64,000 bases of DNA from Microcystis aeruginosa Ma_SC_T_19800800_S464 (GCA_007095785.1 SFBL01000083.1:1-64000); one strand, 5' to 3'. Counted from the stretch's first letter, positions 45,824-57,861 are shown. Program-made: numbers and translations. Notes: generated by a model from the sequence alone, not told the origin.

Positions 45824-47035
45824 ATGCCTAAACTTAGTCTCTGCATGATTGTCAAAAATGAAGCCGAAAATCTCCGGCGCTGTTTGGATAGCGTTAAAGG
45901 GGTGGTGGATGAGATGATCGTTATGGATACGGGTTCGACCGATGATACGATTGCTATTGCTAAAAGTTACGGTGCTATAGTTCCTAGCTACGATTGGCAG
46001 GGTAATTTTTCCGATGCCAGAAATGAGGCTTTAAAATATGTTACTGGTGATTGGATTTTAGTTCTTGATGCCGATGAGGAATTAAATGCCGCTATCGTAC
46101 CAAAAATGCGTCGGGCCATGGAAAAAGAGGAAAATTTAGTTATTAATTTAATCCGCCATGAAATCGGAGCCATACAATCACCTTATTCTCTAATTTCGCG
46201 GCTATTTCGCCGACATCCTCAGGTAACTTTTACCCGTCCCTATCACTCAATTATTGATGATAATGTGGCCATCTTATTAAAAAAAGAACCTGATTGGAAA
46301 ATAGTTGAACTGCCAGAAATTGCTATCTTTCACTACGGTTACACCGTCGATAAAATAGCCAGCTTAGATAAGTTTGAACGGGCAAGAAAAGCGATGGAGG
46401 GTTTTTATCAGCAACATCCTCACGATCCCTATGTGTGTAGTAAATTGGGAGGGTTATATCTGAAGATTGGCAGGGATAAAGAGGGTTTTAAGCTGCTCAA
46501 ACACGGTTTAAAATGCCATGGCTCTAATCCACATATTTTATACGAGTTATATTATCATCTCGCTAATTATTATTATTCAGTGGAGGAATTTAAGCAATCA
46601 GGCGATCATTTTGTTAAAGCGATTAAGCAGCCAATTTTAGATAAATTAAAACTGGGTGCTTATAATAATTTCGGTGGGTTATTGTACGAAGCAGAAAAAT
46701 ACGAAGCTGCCTTATCTATCTTTGAGAAAACCGTAGAAATTGATCCTAGCTATGCCGATGGTTACTATAATTTAGGACTGGTTCTCAAACAACTGCACCG
46801 GCTACCAGAATCGATTAAAGCTTATAAAAAAGCTCTCAAGTTAAACCAGGATAATCCCACTATTTACCAAAATCTAGGGGTTGCTTATATAGTTTTCGGT
46901 AGTTATAATGAGGCGATCGAGATTTGGCAAAAAGGCCTACAATTATTGAAAGATCAGGGTAATTTCTCTCGCGCTGAAATACTGCAAGAAACCCTAGAAG
47001 CTCTGGGAGCAAGTGTATTGAAGGATGAACAGTAA
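45824..47035 (+). CDS. Family 2 glycosyltransferase with C-terminal TPR repeats
   Basis: A 403-residue protein. Residues 1-230 are a GT-A fold glycosyltransferase: LSLCMIVKNEAENLRRCLDS, VVDEMIVMDTGSTDDTIAIA, FSDARNEALKYVTGDWILVL and the metal-binding Asp-Ala-Asp-Glu-Glu. Residues 240-395 are TPR repeats (YDGYYNLGLVLKQL-like, NPTIYQNLGVAYIVFGSYNE). This SPINDLY-like architecture is frequent in cyanobacteria; the acceptor is unknown. ATG 45824 is chosen because the TTG at 45776 adds residues not fitting the fold. A duplicated TAATCGGTGAG lies between pilJ and this gene. Confidence 0.85.
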   Translation: MPKLSLCMIVKNEAENLRRCLDSVKGVVDEMIVMDTGSTDDTIAIAKSYGAIVPSYDWQGNFSDARNEALKYVTGDWILVLDADEELNAAIVPKMRRAMEKEENLVINLIRHEIGAIQSPYSLISRLFRRHPQVTFTRPYHSIIDDNVAILLKKEPDWKIVELPEIAIFHYGYTVDKIASLDKFERARKAMEGFYQQHPHDPYVCSKLGGLYLKIGRDKEGFKLLKHGLKCHGSNPHILYELYYHLANYYYSVEEFKQSGDHFVKAIKQPILDKLKLGAYNNFGGLLYEAEKYEAALSIFEKTVEIDPSYADGYYNLGLVLKQLHRLPESIKAYKKALKLNQDNPTIYQNLGVAYIVFGSYNEAIEIWQKGLQLLKDQGNFSRAEILQETLEALGASVLKDEQ

Positions 47036-47481
47036 CTGTTAACCGTTGTTGGCAAGATTGGGAGCAGCCACTGTACTAAAATTGCCAAGAGGCAGTTTAA
47101 ATGCAGTACATCTGATTGCTAAAACCCTGTGTAGCCAACTCCTGTGAGGATTTTTCCGAATTAATTCTTAATAGGATTATCGAGGAGTTAGACGCTGAAG
47201 ACTTAGGGTTTTTAATAGAAATCATCAAGAGATAATTGCTGCCGTGTAATTGACCTTGACAAGAAATGCTATAATTTCCTAGCAAGAGGGGAAATTAATC
47301 CCTCTCGGTGTTGCCGTCGCACAATTTTGTCGGTTGCCAGTTCTCGTCAGCTTGTTTGTCAAATATACCAATTCCAGTTTGAATCGGTGCTGTTATGTCA
47401 AGATTCAAGATTTCTGGCTGCAACAGAACTGGAAAATCAAATAATCTATTCCCTCAAATCTTCTTACCTTAGACAAAAATA
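47036..47481. other. Intergenic region with a hairpin and a possible -10 box
   Basis: About 446 bases without a supported gene. A 39-codon frame at 47116-47235 is acidic and could be a fragment. TATAAT is at 47270-47275 with TTGACC at 47250 (14-base spacing), a poor sigma70 match. AGAGGG and CCCTCT (47284-47304) form a 6-bp hairpin. Any of these could belong to the 5' region of the ATPase gene at 47482. Confidence 0.35.
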
Positions 47482-48819
47482 ATGAAATTCGAGGAAATCC
47501 AAGAGATTCTTAATCGGCAACTGCTCAAGCTTGAGAATCGCTGTCTCAATGACACAGAACAATTATTGTTGCGAGGACTTTGGCAGAAAAAAACCTATCA
47601 AGAAATTGCCCAAGAAAACGGTTATAGTAGCAGCTATCTTGCCAATGTAGTTGCCCCAGAACTCTATGATAGACTCTCGCAACTGATCGGTTCTCCGATC
47701 AATAAGAAAAATTTTTTATCTAGACTACAATCTCATTTTACCAACTCCATATCGCTTCAGTATTGCGGTAATGAATATCCCCAGAATGAGCGTCCAGAAT
47801 ACCCCGATGCTCCTGTTCCCTATAATTCTTATTATTATCTAAAACGAACAAAACTTGAAGCAAAAATTATCGAGGAAATCGTTCAATCTGGGGCGTTAGT
47901 ACGCATTAAAGCACCCAAAAAATGGGGAAAAACGTCTTTATTATTAACAATTTTAGAGGCTTGTCAACAACAATTCGGTTATCGAGTTGTTAGGTTAGAT
48001 TTACAACAAGCAGACCAAGACATTATAGCAAATTTTAACAAGTTCTTACGCTGGATTTGCCGTAATTGCGCTCGGCAGTTGAATTTAGAAGCCAAATTAG
48101 ATGATTATTGGGATGAAGATATAGGAATTAAAATGAGTTGGACAATTTATTTTGAAGAGTATATTTTACGAGAAATAAAACAGCCACTGGTATTGGCTTT
48201 AGATGGAGTGCATCGAGTCTTTGAACATCCGAAAGTAGCGGAAGATTTTTTCCCTTTAATCCGAGCTTGTTATGAAGAATCTAAGCGATCTCCCCTGTGG
48301 CAGAAATTACGTTTAATTATTGTTCAATCCACAGAATCTTATGTTTCTCTGCGATTAGAACAGTCTCCTTTTAATGTGGGATTACCCATAGAGTTACAGG
48401 GTTTTGATCAAGAACAAGTGGCAGAATTGGCAAAAAAATATCAATTAAATGAATTAGCAACCAACGAAATTCAACAATTGATCGACTTAGTGGGGGGACA
48501 TCCTGCCTTAATTCATTTAGCAATTTATCATCTTAGCCAAGAGCAAATCACGATGCCAGATTTAATCAAATCAGCAATTACATCAACGGGGATTTATTCC
48601 TCTCATTTACAGCTGCACTGGGTCACTTTACAAAAACAACCCGAACTTGCCGATGTTTTTCAACAGATTTGTCAAGGGAATCAACCAATGATAGTTAATC
48701 CAATTATTGCTTATAAACTTAATAGTATGGGTTTAATTAAACTGAGAGAAAATCAAGCAATTGTCAGTTGTCAACTATATCAAAAATACTTTGGAAGTCA
48801 ATATACTGGTTCAGTTTAA
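47482..48819 (+). CDS. AAA-like (AAA_35-type) ATPase with N-terminal vWA-MoxR-associated helix-turn-helix
   Basis: A 445-residue protein. Residues 1-75 form a helix-turn-helix like the vWA-MoxR-associated protein N-terminal domain ([40 protein letters not shown]). Residues 120-430 are an AAA_35-type P-loop ATPase: Walker [14 protein letters not shown] near residue 148, Walker [17 protein letters not shown] near 230, and [19 protein letters not shown] followed by [12 protein letters not shown]. These proteins are thought to act in signalling or conflict systems. Its last 4 bases overlap the end of the convergent kinase gene, whose C-terminal domain is of the same type. Confidence 0.8.
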   Translation: MKFEEIQEILNRQLLKLENRCLNDTEQLLLRGLWQKKTYQEIAQENGYSSSYLANVVAPELYDRLSQLIGSPINKKNFLSRLQSHFTNSISLQYCGNEYPQNERPEYPDAPVPYNSYYYLKRTKLEAKIIEEIVQSGALVRIKAPKKWGKTSLLLTILEACQQQFGYRVVRLDLQQADQDIIANFNKFLRWICRNCARQLNLEAKLDDYWDEDIGIKMSWTIYFEEYILREIKQPLVLALDGVHRVFEHPKVAEDFFPLIRACYEESKRSPLWQKLRLIIVQSTESYVSLRLEQSPFNVGLPIELQGFDQEQVAELAKKYQLNELATNEIQQLIDLVGGHPALIHLAIYHLSQEQITMPDLIKSAITSTGIYSSHLQLHWVTLQKQPELADVFQQICQGNQPMIVNPIIAYKLNSMGLIKLRENQAIVSCQLYQKYFGSQYTGSV

Positions 48820-51800
48820 GATAGCGATCGCTCAAGCCAATCATTATTAAATATCGTCTGATAAATCCGATTATGAACGTCCATTTTCCCATGGCGTTTT
48901 ACCACTAATCCAGATAAAAATAACTCAGGTAAATAGGGATTGTTATCAATCTGTATTGCTTCTTGATGGAGAATTTGTCGATACAAGGTTAATAATTGGG
49001 TTCGGTTTGGACTTTGAAGAAGGCGATCTTGAATAGTTTTTAAATGTTCGGGTTGATCCTGCATCTCCCAATCTTGAATAATTTTTTCTGCTACTAAGTT
49101 GGCCAACCATTGTTCTTCTTGATTAGAGGGGATTAGTTGCTCACTATCCCGCATCAGTTGACAGAGTTTTTGAGTTAAGAAAGGTTGCCCTCCCGTCCAG
49201 CTTAAGACTTGTTTGAGCATGGTCTGAAGATTACTGACTTTTTCTGTTAACCCATATAATAAAGGTTGGGCTTCGTGTTCTTTAAAACTTGCCAATTCAA
49301 TAGCGTTACCAATATTAAAAGGTGTTTTCTGGGGGTCAGTAATTAAAGCTGAAGGTGTGGTAGCACCAAAAAAGGCAAAAGTTAGCTCTTGAAATTGAGG
49401 TTGAATCGCTCTCTGGTTATAAAAAGAACGAATTAAAGCAAAAAAGTCAGAAACTTCAAAATTTAACCCTAGAATGCTATCAATTTCATCAATAAATATA
49501 ACAGTCGATTTTCCAGATTGCCGATGATCAAAATCGTCATTAACTAGAAGAAACTCTTCCATAAATTCTCCTAATCGTTGTACAGGAGGCAGGTCTAATT
49601 GTTCACTCCACCAAGCTTTAAAAGGTTTCAATTGTTTGATTAATCCAAAACTGCGGAGCAGATCAACGGCTAATCCTTTATACCATTGTTCGGGGGTAAT
49701 ATTGTCTGTTCCTAGGCGAGTTAAGTCAATTACTGCACATTTAATTCCCTCCTTTTGTAATTGGCTCATCATCCGTACCATTAAGCTAGATTTTCCCATT
49801 TGACGTGCATTTAAAACATAGCAAAATAGACCTTGTTTGAGAGCTTTATAAAGATTGCGATCAGCTTGTCGAACCACATAATTCGGTGCATCCATCGGTA
49901 AACTTCCACCTACTTGATAGACAAAATTACTAGGTTGTTCAGCACTTTTAAGCAGGTCATTTTCAAAGATAAGTTCTGCTTGAGTTGCTTTCAGTACCTC
50001 TAAAGTATTTGTGAGTTCTTTAGTGCGTTCTTGCACTCTTTGTTCTAAGGTTTGATAGAGTCTTGAGTTATCAATAGAAATAGCAGCTTGAGCCGCTAGA
50101 ATATTTAATAGTTCTACTCTTTCATCAGTAAATGCACCTGTGGTTAGATTGTTTTCTAAATAAATAATTCCTTTTATTTGACCTTGATTTAGTAAAGGAA
50201 TACAAAGAATGGATTTAGTTTTTTTAGCCACAATATAATAATCATTGGTAAATTGACCTTCAGAAGTGGCATCATTTAAAACGATAGTTTCTTTTGTCCG
50301 AGCGACATAATAAATAATTTTAGTGGGTAAAAGAGGAATTGAGTTATCATGGTCGATAGATTCTATGGGAATTGACTCTAGGATATTAATAGTTTCTTGA
50401 TCAATTGTGCCTTGAGCTTCAATAACCCAATTTTCTTCCTTTTCTAAAATCAGATAACCTGTTTGCGCTCCTGCATTTTCAATGACAATTTTCATTAAAT
50501 TTTGCAGAAGATTTTCTAGCTTGATTTCTCCAGAAATCGCTTGCGAGGCTTTGATAATTGTGCTTAAATCAAGAACTTCTCCATCATTTCCAGTGGTAGA
50601 GATAGTGGTACTTAATCCCTTAGATTTGTTTTGATTGCTGATGCCTAATAAATATTTAGGGTATTCTTCTTCTAATTGTTTAACTTTGGCCTTTGCACCC
50701 CAACGCGTATAACAATGATAAGCATTTCTGAGATATAGTTTACCGATTTCTTCTCTACCTAAAGTAAAATAAAATTCAGAGGCACGTTCATAAGCTAAAG
50801 CCTCTTCATGGATAAATTCATATTTCTTTGCTCCTGCTATAGCACTATCATAATATTTCATTGCTGTCAAAGGTTTTCTCAAAACACGAGCTATTTCTGC
50901 CTGTATTAAATTGTATTTATGCTCAAAATTCATCGGGGCATGATCCTGCCAACATTTCATCAATTTCTGATTTTCTTGGACTTGCTTAAGATATTGTTTT
51001 TGATTTTTTTGACCAAGGGATCGATATTGAGCTAGTAATGCCAAAGAATAATAAAAATTATGTTCTGTAAAAATAATTTCTGATTTCACAAAACCTGAAT
51101 ATTCAAGGGCGATCTTACTGTTTTCTATTGCTTGAGGATAATCTTTAAACAAGTAACAAAGCCAAGCTTTATAAAAATAAATATTAAAGACAGAAATTCG
51201 ATTGTTAACTTGGAGTAACTGCGTTAAAGACTTTTCCTCGTCGAGCATAGTACCCGTTAAGTTTTTAACGACTGATTCATTTACTAAAATTTCGACAAAT
51301 TGGGCGCATATCTTTGTTAAATTTAAGGGATGTTCTTGCTGATATTGAACAATAAAATCAATATATTGTTTTTGCTGATTGTGAACGAATTCTAAGTTAT
51401 TCCCTACAAATAATAAATGATCGCAGTAGAAATTGGCCGCATGGCAAGCAAATTCAAGATCGCCAACTTCCAGAGCCTTTTGCATAGATTTCTTAAGGGT
51501 TTCAAGCGTTTGTTTAATATGATGTTTTTTATAGGTTATATTAATGGAAATTGAGACATAAGCTTTCGCCCAAAAATCCTTGGCATTTAATTTCTCTAAA
51601 ACCCGTAAAGATAACTGTCCAAGTTGATAAGCTAAATCAATATCTAACATGAGCCAAGAGACAATAATTCCATAAACAGCATAAGCATAAACGACTGGGG
51701 GTGAATTACCATACCGCTGGGATAGGGTAATCTCAGTATAGAGAATTGGTAATGCTATAGAACTTTCGGCAAAACAAGCAGGACCATAAATAAGACTAAA

Positions 51801-54527
51801 AATCTTCATTGCCATCAACTTATTAGGTTCTTTCATCACTCCTAATCTGGCTAATTTTTCAATGTCTAACGCTTGTGGTGGTGATTCCACTAAAGATATG
51901 CCCAAAATTTCTAAAGCTTTTTGTCCGTTATTTAAAGCTAGGTATATTGCGCCCTTAGCCAAGTTTATTTTAATCTTTATTTCGTAAAATTTAACTTGTT
52001 CTAAAGGACTTCGGACGTGCAGTAAAGCAAAATCACACAGATTATCAGCCGTTTCTAGATTAGTATTCAGATAGTGAGCTTCTGCTAATTCAAGATAGAT
52101 ATTAAAGGTAAGCTCATATTGCTTTTGCCAACTATCTAATAATAAAAGCTGACAAGCAAAATGTAAATAATTGACTGAAGCTTGGTAAGCATTAGCCGAT
52201 TTAGCTTTCTTTCCCGCCCTTAAATTTAATTGACACAACTGTTCTTTATCTGAGGTATCCTTTAATAAATCAATCCCAAAATTGAGTTGATTAACTATGT
52301 CAAATAATTTGTTTTCTTGAGCTTGAGGAGTTGTCTTTTTGAGGAGAAATTGACCAATTTGCAAGTGAGTTGCTTTTCGTTCTGATTCAGGAATAAGTGA
52401 ATAGGCTGCTTGCTGTACTCTATCGTGTAAAAATTTATATTTAATCTCTACATTTTCTAAATTTAACTTTTGGTATTCTATCTGATCAAACAATAAAGGA
52501 AGTTGATAGTCTTCTGACTGAGGTAAAATAAATCCTTGTTGAAGAGCTATCGCTAATTCTTTCGCTGTAGCGGAGATAGATTTTTGTTGAACAAATGCCA
52601 ATAAATCTAAACTAAAAGAGTTGCCAATACAAGCAGCTAATTTGATTAGTTGTTGCGTTTTTTCAGGAAGTTTACTAATATTTCTGGCAATTAATTCCAC
52701 AACATTATAATCAGTAATACCGACAGATTGTATAGCCTCACTAGACCAAATCCAACGATCTATATTGACTTGATAGGTTATTAAGTTTTCACTGTATAAA
52801 GTTTTAAGAAACTGAGAGATAAAGAAAGGATTGCCTTGGGTTTTATAAAAAATTAATTCGGCTAAATCTTTAAGCTCATCCCTATTAACCTTACCGTTAA
52901 AAGTTTCCTCAATTAATTGTCGAACACTGTCATAAGATAAGGGTTGAATTTCAAGATGATTGATCAGTAAATGGGTAGTTTTTAGTTTCTCTAGCATCAA
53001 GGTTAAGGGATGAGTTGAACTAACCTCGTTATCTCGATAAGCACCAATAAAAAACAAATATTTGCTTCTTTTATCGGTCATTATAAGTTGCAATAATTTT
53101 AGGGATGCCGAATCTATCCATTGTAAATCATCAAGAAAAATTACCAAAGGATGATTAGGAGTACAAAAAACCTTGATGAACTCTTTAAAAACTTGATTAA
53201 AACGATTTTCAGCTTCTAGAGAGTTTAATTGAGGAACTTCTGGCTGTTTACCAATGATTAATTCAACTTCAGGAATGACATCGATAATAATTTGAGCATT
53301 TGGCGTAATAGCCCTGATAATATGGTCTTTCCAACCTTCAATTTCCTCCTGATTTTCGGTTAATAACTGGCGAATCAATTCTTGCAATGCTTGAATCAGA
53401 GCCAGATAAGGAATATTGCGTTTTAACTGCTCAAATTTTCCCCTAATAAAATATCCTCTCGCTTCAACAATTGCTTTTTGAACTTCATTAACAATGGATG
53501 TCTTACCAATTCCTGAATAACCAGAGACTAACATTATTTCGATGGCAGATTCAACTTTTTCTACTCCTGCTACTTTTGGGTTTGCTACTCGTTTGAATGC
53601 TTCTAGTAATCTGACTATTTCTTGACTTCTTCCATATAGTTTTTGAGGAATCAGCAATTGATTGGGATAATCCCGTTTTCCCAAAGCAAAAATCTTAAGC
53701 CGGCTCTGCTTTTCTAGTTGACATAAACAAGTTTCCAAATCAAATTTGAGTCCAGCAGCACTTTGATAACGCTCTTCTGCATTTTTTGCCATTAGTTTTC
53801 TAACAATGTTAGAAATCATCGGCGGAACTGAGAATTGTTCTAAAGGAGGAGGTTGTTTTGCAATATGACAATGAACTAACTCCATCAAATCCTGAGACCT
53901 AAAGGGCAACATTCCTGTGAGCATTTCATAAAAGGTCACTCCCAAAGAATAAAAATCACTGCGATGGTCAATCCTGCGATTCATTCGTCCCGTTTGTTCT
54001 GGGGACATATAAGCCAGTGTTCCTTGTAAAAAACGAGGATTGGTAATAGTTTGCTGCTCAAATGTTAGGTTAGAAGCAATGCTAAAATCAGTCAGTTTAA
54101 CCTGTTTTGTTTCTCGGTTGATGAGGATATTACTGGGTTTAATATCTTTATGAATAATGGGAACTTGGTGAATCTTAATTAAGATGTCTGCCAAAGAGAT
54201 AGCAATGGTTAAAAACTGAGAAATAGAAAGGTGTTGGGCTGTTAAAAATTCAGCTAAAGATTGACCACCAAAATCTTCGAGAATTAGGGCAAAAACATGA
54301 CGATAGTTAACCAAACCATAGGATTTAACTACCCCATCATAGTTTAAATTTTGAATAATTTCATGCTCCTGTCTCCAACAGACGATCTCTTCTATGGAGG
54401 GATATTCAGCTTTGAGAACTTTGATGATTACGGGCTGTTCTTTCTGACAAGATTTACCGCGATAAACGACGCTTTTAACCCCTTCGTAAATCTTGTGATT
54501 AATCTCATAGTTAGGAAGAGCGAGCAT
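48816..54527 (-). CDS. Ser/Thr kinase-STAND ATPase-GAF protein ending in an AAA-like ATPase
   Basis: A 1903-residue multidomain signalling protein. Residues 8-265: protein kinase, with [13 protein letters not shown] near 126, Asp-Phe-Ser in place of Asp-Phe-Gly and [20 protein letters not shown]. Residues 290-560: AAA_16/STAND ATPase, Walker [18 protein letters not shown] near 334, Walker [13 protein letters not shown]. Residues 780-1260: TPR-like helices. Residues 1325-1480: GAF domain. Residues 1490-1515: coiled coil ([20 protein letters not shown]), which in relatives leads into a histidine kinase. Here residues 1530-1900 are instead an AAA_35-type ATPase ([31 protein letters not shown]). 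It is the last gene of a probable operon, 14 bases after the carotenoid oxygenase. Confidence 0.88.
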   Translation of the reverse strand: MLALPNYEINHKIYEGVKSVVYRGKSCQKEQPVIIKVLKAEYPSIEEIVCWRQEHEIIQNLNYDGVVKSYGLVNYRHVFALILEDFGGQSLAEFLTAQHLSISQFLTIAISLADILIKIHQVPIIHKDIKPSNILINRETKQVKLTDFSIASNLTFEQQTITNPRFLQGTLAYMSPEQTGRMNRRIDHRSDFYSLGVTFYEMLTGMLPFRSQDLMELVHCHIAKQPPPLEQFSVPPMISNIVRKLMAKNAEERYQSAAGLKFDLETCLCQLEKQSRLKIFALGKRDYPNQLLIPQKLYGRSQEIVRLLEAFKRVANPKVAGVEKVESAIEIMLVSGYSGIGKTSIVNEVQKAIVEARGYFIRGKFEQLKRNIPYLALIQALQELIRQLLTENQEEIEGWKDHIIRAITPNAQIIIDVIPEVELIIGKQPEVPQLNSLEAENRFNQVFKEFIKVFCTPNHPLVIFLDDLQWIDSASLKLLQLIMTDKRSKYLFFIGAYRDNEVSSTHPLTLMLEKLKTTHLLINHLEIQPLSYDSVRQLIEETFNGKVNRDELKDLAELIFYKTQGNPFFISQFLKTLYSENLITYQVNIDRWIWSSEAIQSVGITDYNVVELIARNISKLPEKTQQLIKLAACIGNSFSLDLLAFVQQKSISATAKELAIALQQGFILPQSEDYQLPLLFDQIEYQKLNLENVEIKYKFLHDRVQQAAYSLIPESERKATHLQIGQFLLKKTTPQAQENKLFDIVNQLNFGIDLLKDTSDKEQLCQLNLRAGKKAKSANAYQASVNYLHFACQLLLLDSWQKQYELTFNIYLELAEAHYLNTNLETADNLCDFALLHVRSPLEQVKFYEIKIKINLAKGAIYLALNNGQKALEILGISLVESPPQALDIEKLARLGVMKEPNKLMAMKIFSLIYGPACFAESSIALPILYTEITLSQRYGNSPPVVYAYAVYGIIVSWLMLDIDLAYQLGQLSLRVLEKLNAKDFWAKAYVSISINITYKKHHIKQTLETLKKSMQKALEVGDLEFACHAANFYCDHLLFVGNNLEFVHNQQKQYIDFIVQYQQEHPLNLTKICAQFVEILVNESVVKNLTGTMLDEEKSLTQLLQVNNRISVFNIYFYKAWLCYLFKDYPQAIENSKIALEYSGFVKSEIIFTEHNFYYSLALLAQYRSLGQKNQKQYLKQVQENQKLMKCWQDHAPMNFEHKYNLIQAEIARVLRKPLTAMKYYDSAIAGAKKYEFIHEEALAYERASEFYFTLGREEIGKLYLRNAYHCYTRWGAKAKVKQLEEEYPKYLLGISNQNKSKGLSTTISTTGNDGEVLDLSTIIKASQAISGEIKLENLLQNLMKIVIENAGAQTGYLILEKEENWVIEAQGTIDQETINILESIPIESIDHDNSIPLLPTKIIYYVARTKETIVLNDATSEGQFTNDYYIVAKKTKSILCIPLLNQGQIKGIIYLENNLTTGAFTDERVELLNILAAQAAISIDNSRLYQTLEQRVQERTKELTNTLEVLKATQAELIFENDLLKSAEQPSNFVYQVGGSLPMDAPNYVVRQADRNLYKALKQGLFCYVLNARQMGKSSLMVRMMSQLQKEGIKCAVIDLTRLGTDNITPEQWYKGLAVDLLRSFGLIKQLKPFKAWWSEQLDLPPVQRLGEFMEEFLLVNDDFDHRQSGKSTVIFIDEIDSILGLNFEVSDFFALIRSFYNQRAIQPQFQELTFAFFGATTPSALITDPQKTPFNIGNAIELASFKEHEAQPLLYGLTEKVSNLQTMLKQVLSWTGGQPFLTQKLCQLMRDSEQLIPSNQEEQWLANLVAEKIIQDWEMQDQPEHLKTIQDRLLQSPNRTQLLTLYRQILHQEAIQIDNNPYLPELFLSGLVVKRHGKMDVHNRIYQTIFNNDWLERSLS

Positions 54528-54541
54528 CGAATCTTTATCTC

Positions 54542-56644
54542 CTACACTAAATGTCCATTATCTGATGGAAAGAAGGGATATATTTCATCTTCAAAAAGTT
54601 TTTGAATATCGGGGGAACTGTCCTTTACCAACTGCTGAAAATCCGATTTGACAGGGATATTGTAACTCACTTGACGGCGACCAATTGTAGGAAGCCAAGC
54701 CGTGTGCAAACTATAACCAAAATTTAGATCCTGATGTCTTAGCTTAGTCAAAGGACCTTTGGCCAGATCCCCCCCATCAAAAATCCAAAATTCGCTACTA
54801 CGAGGGGTAAAAACGCTACAAATGATGTAACCCTCTGTAGAATTTTCTTCGCTTGTATGGCGAGGAATGAACTGAGGAGAACCACCAATATATCCCCTAG
54901 GAAACTGATAAGAATCGGCAATCTTCAGGGAATCATCTGGGGTATGTAATCGAAACAGGGAAGATGGAACGCCTTGTTTTGCTAAATTTAGTAAATCCTC
55001 CAAAGGCACTGCTCGGTAGGGGGCATCTTTATATAAATCATAGAGAAACTTTGTCATCGTTTCCTGCCAAAGTCCAAAGGAAATCCAATAAATATCATCA
55101 AGTCGTTTGGGTTGCCTTCCTGATGATAATCGATCTCGGTAAGCGTATAAACCCGTTCCCCAAGTATAGGGAGATGAGTAGATAACATTTGATTGAATGA
55201 CTTCTCCTCGGTTTCCATCAATTACATAGCGTCCCAAACGGCTAATATCCATCTCACTGGGTTCCATAGAATAAACCCGCTTGGCGATTGGATGATAGGG
55301 TGGGTAAGCCGATAAGTCATATTTACGAATCCACTCAGCCACATCCCAAGAAGCAATGTGAGCAACATGAAGGGTAATTTTTCCATCAGGATTTTCGTAA
55401 TCAACCAAAAAGTGAGCGGCTGGTAAAGGAATGACGAGTTTTTTAGCGATGACAGTCACTTCCTTGTCAGAATCAATCGGGTACTGTCCTGAGATGAGAT
55501 CCCCACGACGTACAATATAAATATATGAATCCGGTCGATTCGGGCTTTCGAGTAAGTTTCTGATTAATTCTTCGAGTTGTTTATTCTCTGGTATTGGATT
55601 GTTTATTAACTGCTCTAAACCGACAATAAAAGCTGTGTCCATTAAAATCACATAATCTTTGCTGACTCCAATTTGATGGATGGTTTGTTCAATTTTTACT
55701 GGTGAACCATCGGGAAGTCTTAACTTCCAACGCTCTAAGTTTCCTGTCCCATCCCAGCGAAGCAGATAGACAAAATTCTCAATATCTTCCCCTAGCAAAT
55801 ATTTAATTACATTTATGGCCTGTTGCAAAATACCTTGAGCCCACATAATATTCAACTGAAAAATATTTCGCAACATATTAGCATTAGAAAAACCAATGAC
55901 TGCCCTCATTAATTGGTAAATGTCTTTGGGGAGTTCATCTAATTCAATGGCAAAAGGGAGCCTCTTTAGCAGATTTATAATAGCTCTGCCATAATTTACA
56001 GTAAACATTTCACCCGTATTACTATCAAAAGCAGGATGGGCGGTACTCAAAATCGTCTTGAAAGGAAATTGTGGTTTGTTCATTTCGGACTGCCACTCTT
56101 GATTCCAGCCAACAGGTGTAACAACTTCAAGGGTTTCTGTATCTAATTCGTAGGGACGGCCTCCATCATAGGTCACTAATAAACGATCTAGGACATCTTC
56201 CTTTCCTGATGGCATAACTAGAAAAGCTGTATTTAGCTCATTACGAAATCCAAGTGCGTAAGAAAAGCGGACAATTCCATGATTGCGAAATCTATACTTT
56301 TGGTATTGGCTTTTCAAGAAGGTTGCCTTGTCTGCATAATAATCAGGGGGCTTAGCTAATCGTGTTGTTATCTTTGCTTCACCGGGGCAATCAAAATCGA
56401 GTCGGTAAATCATACCGTCGCCATTCAACAATGAGTCGCCATCGGGAAAAGGGGTACCCCCAGAATCAACCGTTCCTACTGGTGCGACCATAAAAAAATG
56501 ACCCTGCAAGTCTTCTGGTAATTGCCCTTCAATCTCTAAGTTAAGCTCCGTGTGTTCACATCTATTCGCAGTCATGATTGATTCTGGGATCAAGGGACAA
56601 CCAGAAGGTAAGTTAGAACTATAATTATTGGGGTTTTCAGTCAT
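54542..56644 (-). CDS. Carotenoid cleavage oxygenase family protein, long form
   Basis: A 700-residue member of the carotenoid/stilbene oxygenase family (retinal pigment epithelial protein fold). The four iron-ligand histidines are present: [16 protein letters not shown] near residue 203, [17 protein letters not shown] near 322, [15 protein letters not shown] near 428 and [13 protein letters not shown] near 649. The N-terminus [20 protein letters not shown] is typical. It is longer than apocarotenoid oxygenases (about 490), with insertions around 235-290 and 345-400. It should cleave a double bond of a carotenoid, apocarotenoid or stilbene. It sits between an amidohydrolase gene and the giant kinase gene. 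Confidence 0.88.
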   Translation of the reverse strand: MTENPNNYSSNLPSGCPLIPESIMTANRCEHTELNLEIEGQLPEDLQGHFFMVAPVGTVDSGGTPFPDGDSLLNGDGMIYRLDFDCPGEAKITTRLAKPPDYYADKATFLKSQYQKYRFRNHGIVRFSYALGFRNELNTAFLVMPSGKEDVLDRLLVTYDGGRPYELDTETLEVVTPVGWNQEWQSEMNKPQFPFKTILSTAHPAFDSNTGEMFTVNYGRAIINLLKRLPFAIELDELPKDIYQLMRAVIGFSNANMLRNIFQLNIMWAQGILQQAINVIKYLLGEDIENFVYLLRWDGTGNLERWKLRLPDGSPVKIEQTIHQIGVSKDYVILMDTAFIVGLEQLINNPIPENKQLEELIRNLLESPNRPDSYIYIVRRGDLISGQYPIDSDKEVTVIAKKLVIPLPAAHFLVDYENPDGKITLHVAHIASWDVAEWIRKYDLSAYPPYHPIAKRVYSMEPSEMDISRLGRYVIDGNRGEVIQSNVIYSSPYTWGTGLYAYRDRLSSGRQPKRLDDIYWISFGLWQETMTKFLYDLYKDAPYRAVPLEDLLNLAKQGVPSSLFRLHTPDDSLKIADSYQFPRGYIGGSPQFIPRHTSEENSTEGYIICSVFTPRSSEFWIFDGGDLAKGPLTKLRHQDLNFGYSLHTAWLPTIGRRQVSYNIPVKSDFQQLVKDSSPDIQKLFEDEIYPFFPSDNGHLV

Positions 56645-56719
56645 AATATCTTAATAATCTGAGATTGATAGGGAAAATACTTGGATTAAGTTCAATTTAA
56701 TCTGATTCTTTACATCATA

Positions 56720-57538
56720 CTATAAACTTTTGTATTCTTCGTCAAGCTTCCATAACCAATAGGGAAGCCAACCACACCCTGACTCTAGAAACGCCACCCT
56801 CAGCCTCCGATGACGTTCTAAAACCCCCCCTTCAATTAAGGCTAACAGTGCCATCATCTGCTCCATGGGGTGAGAACAAGCATGAAGGGCAAAACGGGTG
56901 TGAAATCGATCGGCGCCGGTGGTGGGTAAACGACTCCAATGTCCCTCATGAATTCCTACAGCCATGTCCAAATCCTCGCAGGCCGCCCAAAAGGGTTCGT
57001 ATGCCGGATCGCTCAAAATTCTGCCTTTAACGGGGTTAGGACGCAAAAAAACCGCCTTCCAGCCCAAGTTTGCGCTGCGGTGTAGCTCTTTGACCATATC
57101 TTCGGGATCATGTTGATTGACTGCAGCGACTCCTTTCAGTCTAGCGGGGTCATAGCTACAAAATTCTTCATATAACCATGTATTGTAAGCACGGACAAAA
57201 GCCCCCATCACTTCAGCAGGTAGGCTATCAATGGCAAATAACCACAGTCCGTAATTAGGATAAATAAAAGCCACATCTATGCCCATTTGTGTCATAGATT
57301 GAACATGGGACTCTGGGTTATAGCGATTGAGATAAGCGTGGGGATGAGCTTGCATCATCTGCTTATTCCCTTCTGCTTGGACTTGTGGGGAGATTTTTTG
57401 ACTAATCGGTTCTCCTTTGATTTTCATGTCAGCAGAAGGGGCAAATTCCCTAAATTTAGGGTCTAGGTATTGGCCCCACATTGCGGGGGGTTCAATGACG
57501 TGGGAATCAGCATCAATAATTTTGTACCCGTTGAGCAT
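56720..57538 (-). CDS. Amidohydrolase family (ACMSD-like) protein, short C-terminus
   Basis: A 272-residue TIM-barrel metal hydrolase or decarboxylase. The metal motif IIDADSHVIEPPAMW is at residues 7-21 (Asp11, His13). VGIHEGHWSRLP near 197 and HACSHPMEQMMALL near 220 supply further His, and FLESGCGWLPYWLWKLDEEY near 250 the acidic residue. Family members of this type usually run 330-360 residues. This one stops at once after the last motif (Tyr-Lys-Ser-Leu-stop), so a C-terminal segment seems lost. It is the first gene of the leftward set, 75 bases before the oxygenase. Confidence 0.78.
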   Translation of the reverse strand: MLNGYKIIDADSHVIEPPAMWGQYLDPKFREFAPSADMKIKGEPISQKISPQVQAEGNKQMMQAHPHAYLNRYNPESHVQSMTQMGIDVAFIYPNYGLWLFAIDSLPAEVMGAFVRAYNTWLYEEFCSYDPARLKGVAAVNQHDPEDMVKELHRSANLGWKAVFLRPNPVKGRILSDPAYEPFWAACEDLDMAVGIHEGHWSRLPTTGADRFHTRFALHACSHPMEQMMALLALIEGGVLERHRRLRVAFLESGCGWLPYWLWKLDEEYKSL

Positions 57539-57679
57539 AGAGGTTTTTAGGCAATTTTCTACCTAAATTATATTTGATTGGGAAAAAGCGGTCCCTTTTT
57601 TTAGGCTTTTTTTTCATCCCCTAAAACTGCATGGATTGATTGGGTTAAACTTGATACAACACTTTATTAAACTTAACGA

Positions 57680-57861
57680 ATGGAAGCGATTGAATTTAAA
57701 ATGATTCTTCATCATGGCACAGTTGTCATTCCCCCTGAATATTCCTCTAAGTGGGAAGGTAAGGCGATCCGTGTGATACTTTGCGGGGTGAAGTCATTCG
57801 CTTGATTTCTGCTCGTCGTGTTACAAAACAAGAGAGAAAAACTTATGAGAAAGGAATATGA
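57680..57861 (+). pseudogene. Toxin-antitoxin remnants: antitoxin N-terminus joined to a BrnT C-terminus
   Basis: ATG 57680 opens a 41-codon frame (MEAIEFKMILHHGTVVIPPE then YSSKWEGKAIRVI) like the start of small beta-type antitoxins. At about 57785 it meets, in another frame, GEVIRLISARRVTKQERKTY then EKGI and a stop at 57859-57861, the C-terminal end of a BrnT toxin. The two halves are from different gene families, so a deletion or recombination joined them. The BrnT tail still overlaps the following brnA start by 17 bases. Confidence 0.7.

Noticed and set aside
47116-47235. A 39-codon acidic frame (EDFSELILNRIIEELDAEDL)
   Set aside because: It looks protein-like, but it is short, starts at TTG without a ribosome site and has no recognisable relative; mentioned only in the intergenic entry.
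47256-47275. TTGACA followed by TATAAT as a sigma70 promoter
   Set aside because: The spacing is 8 bases, far from 17; the alternative TTGACC gives 14, also poor.
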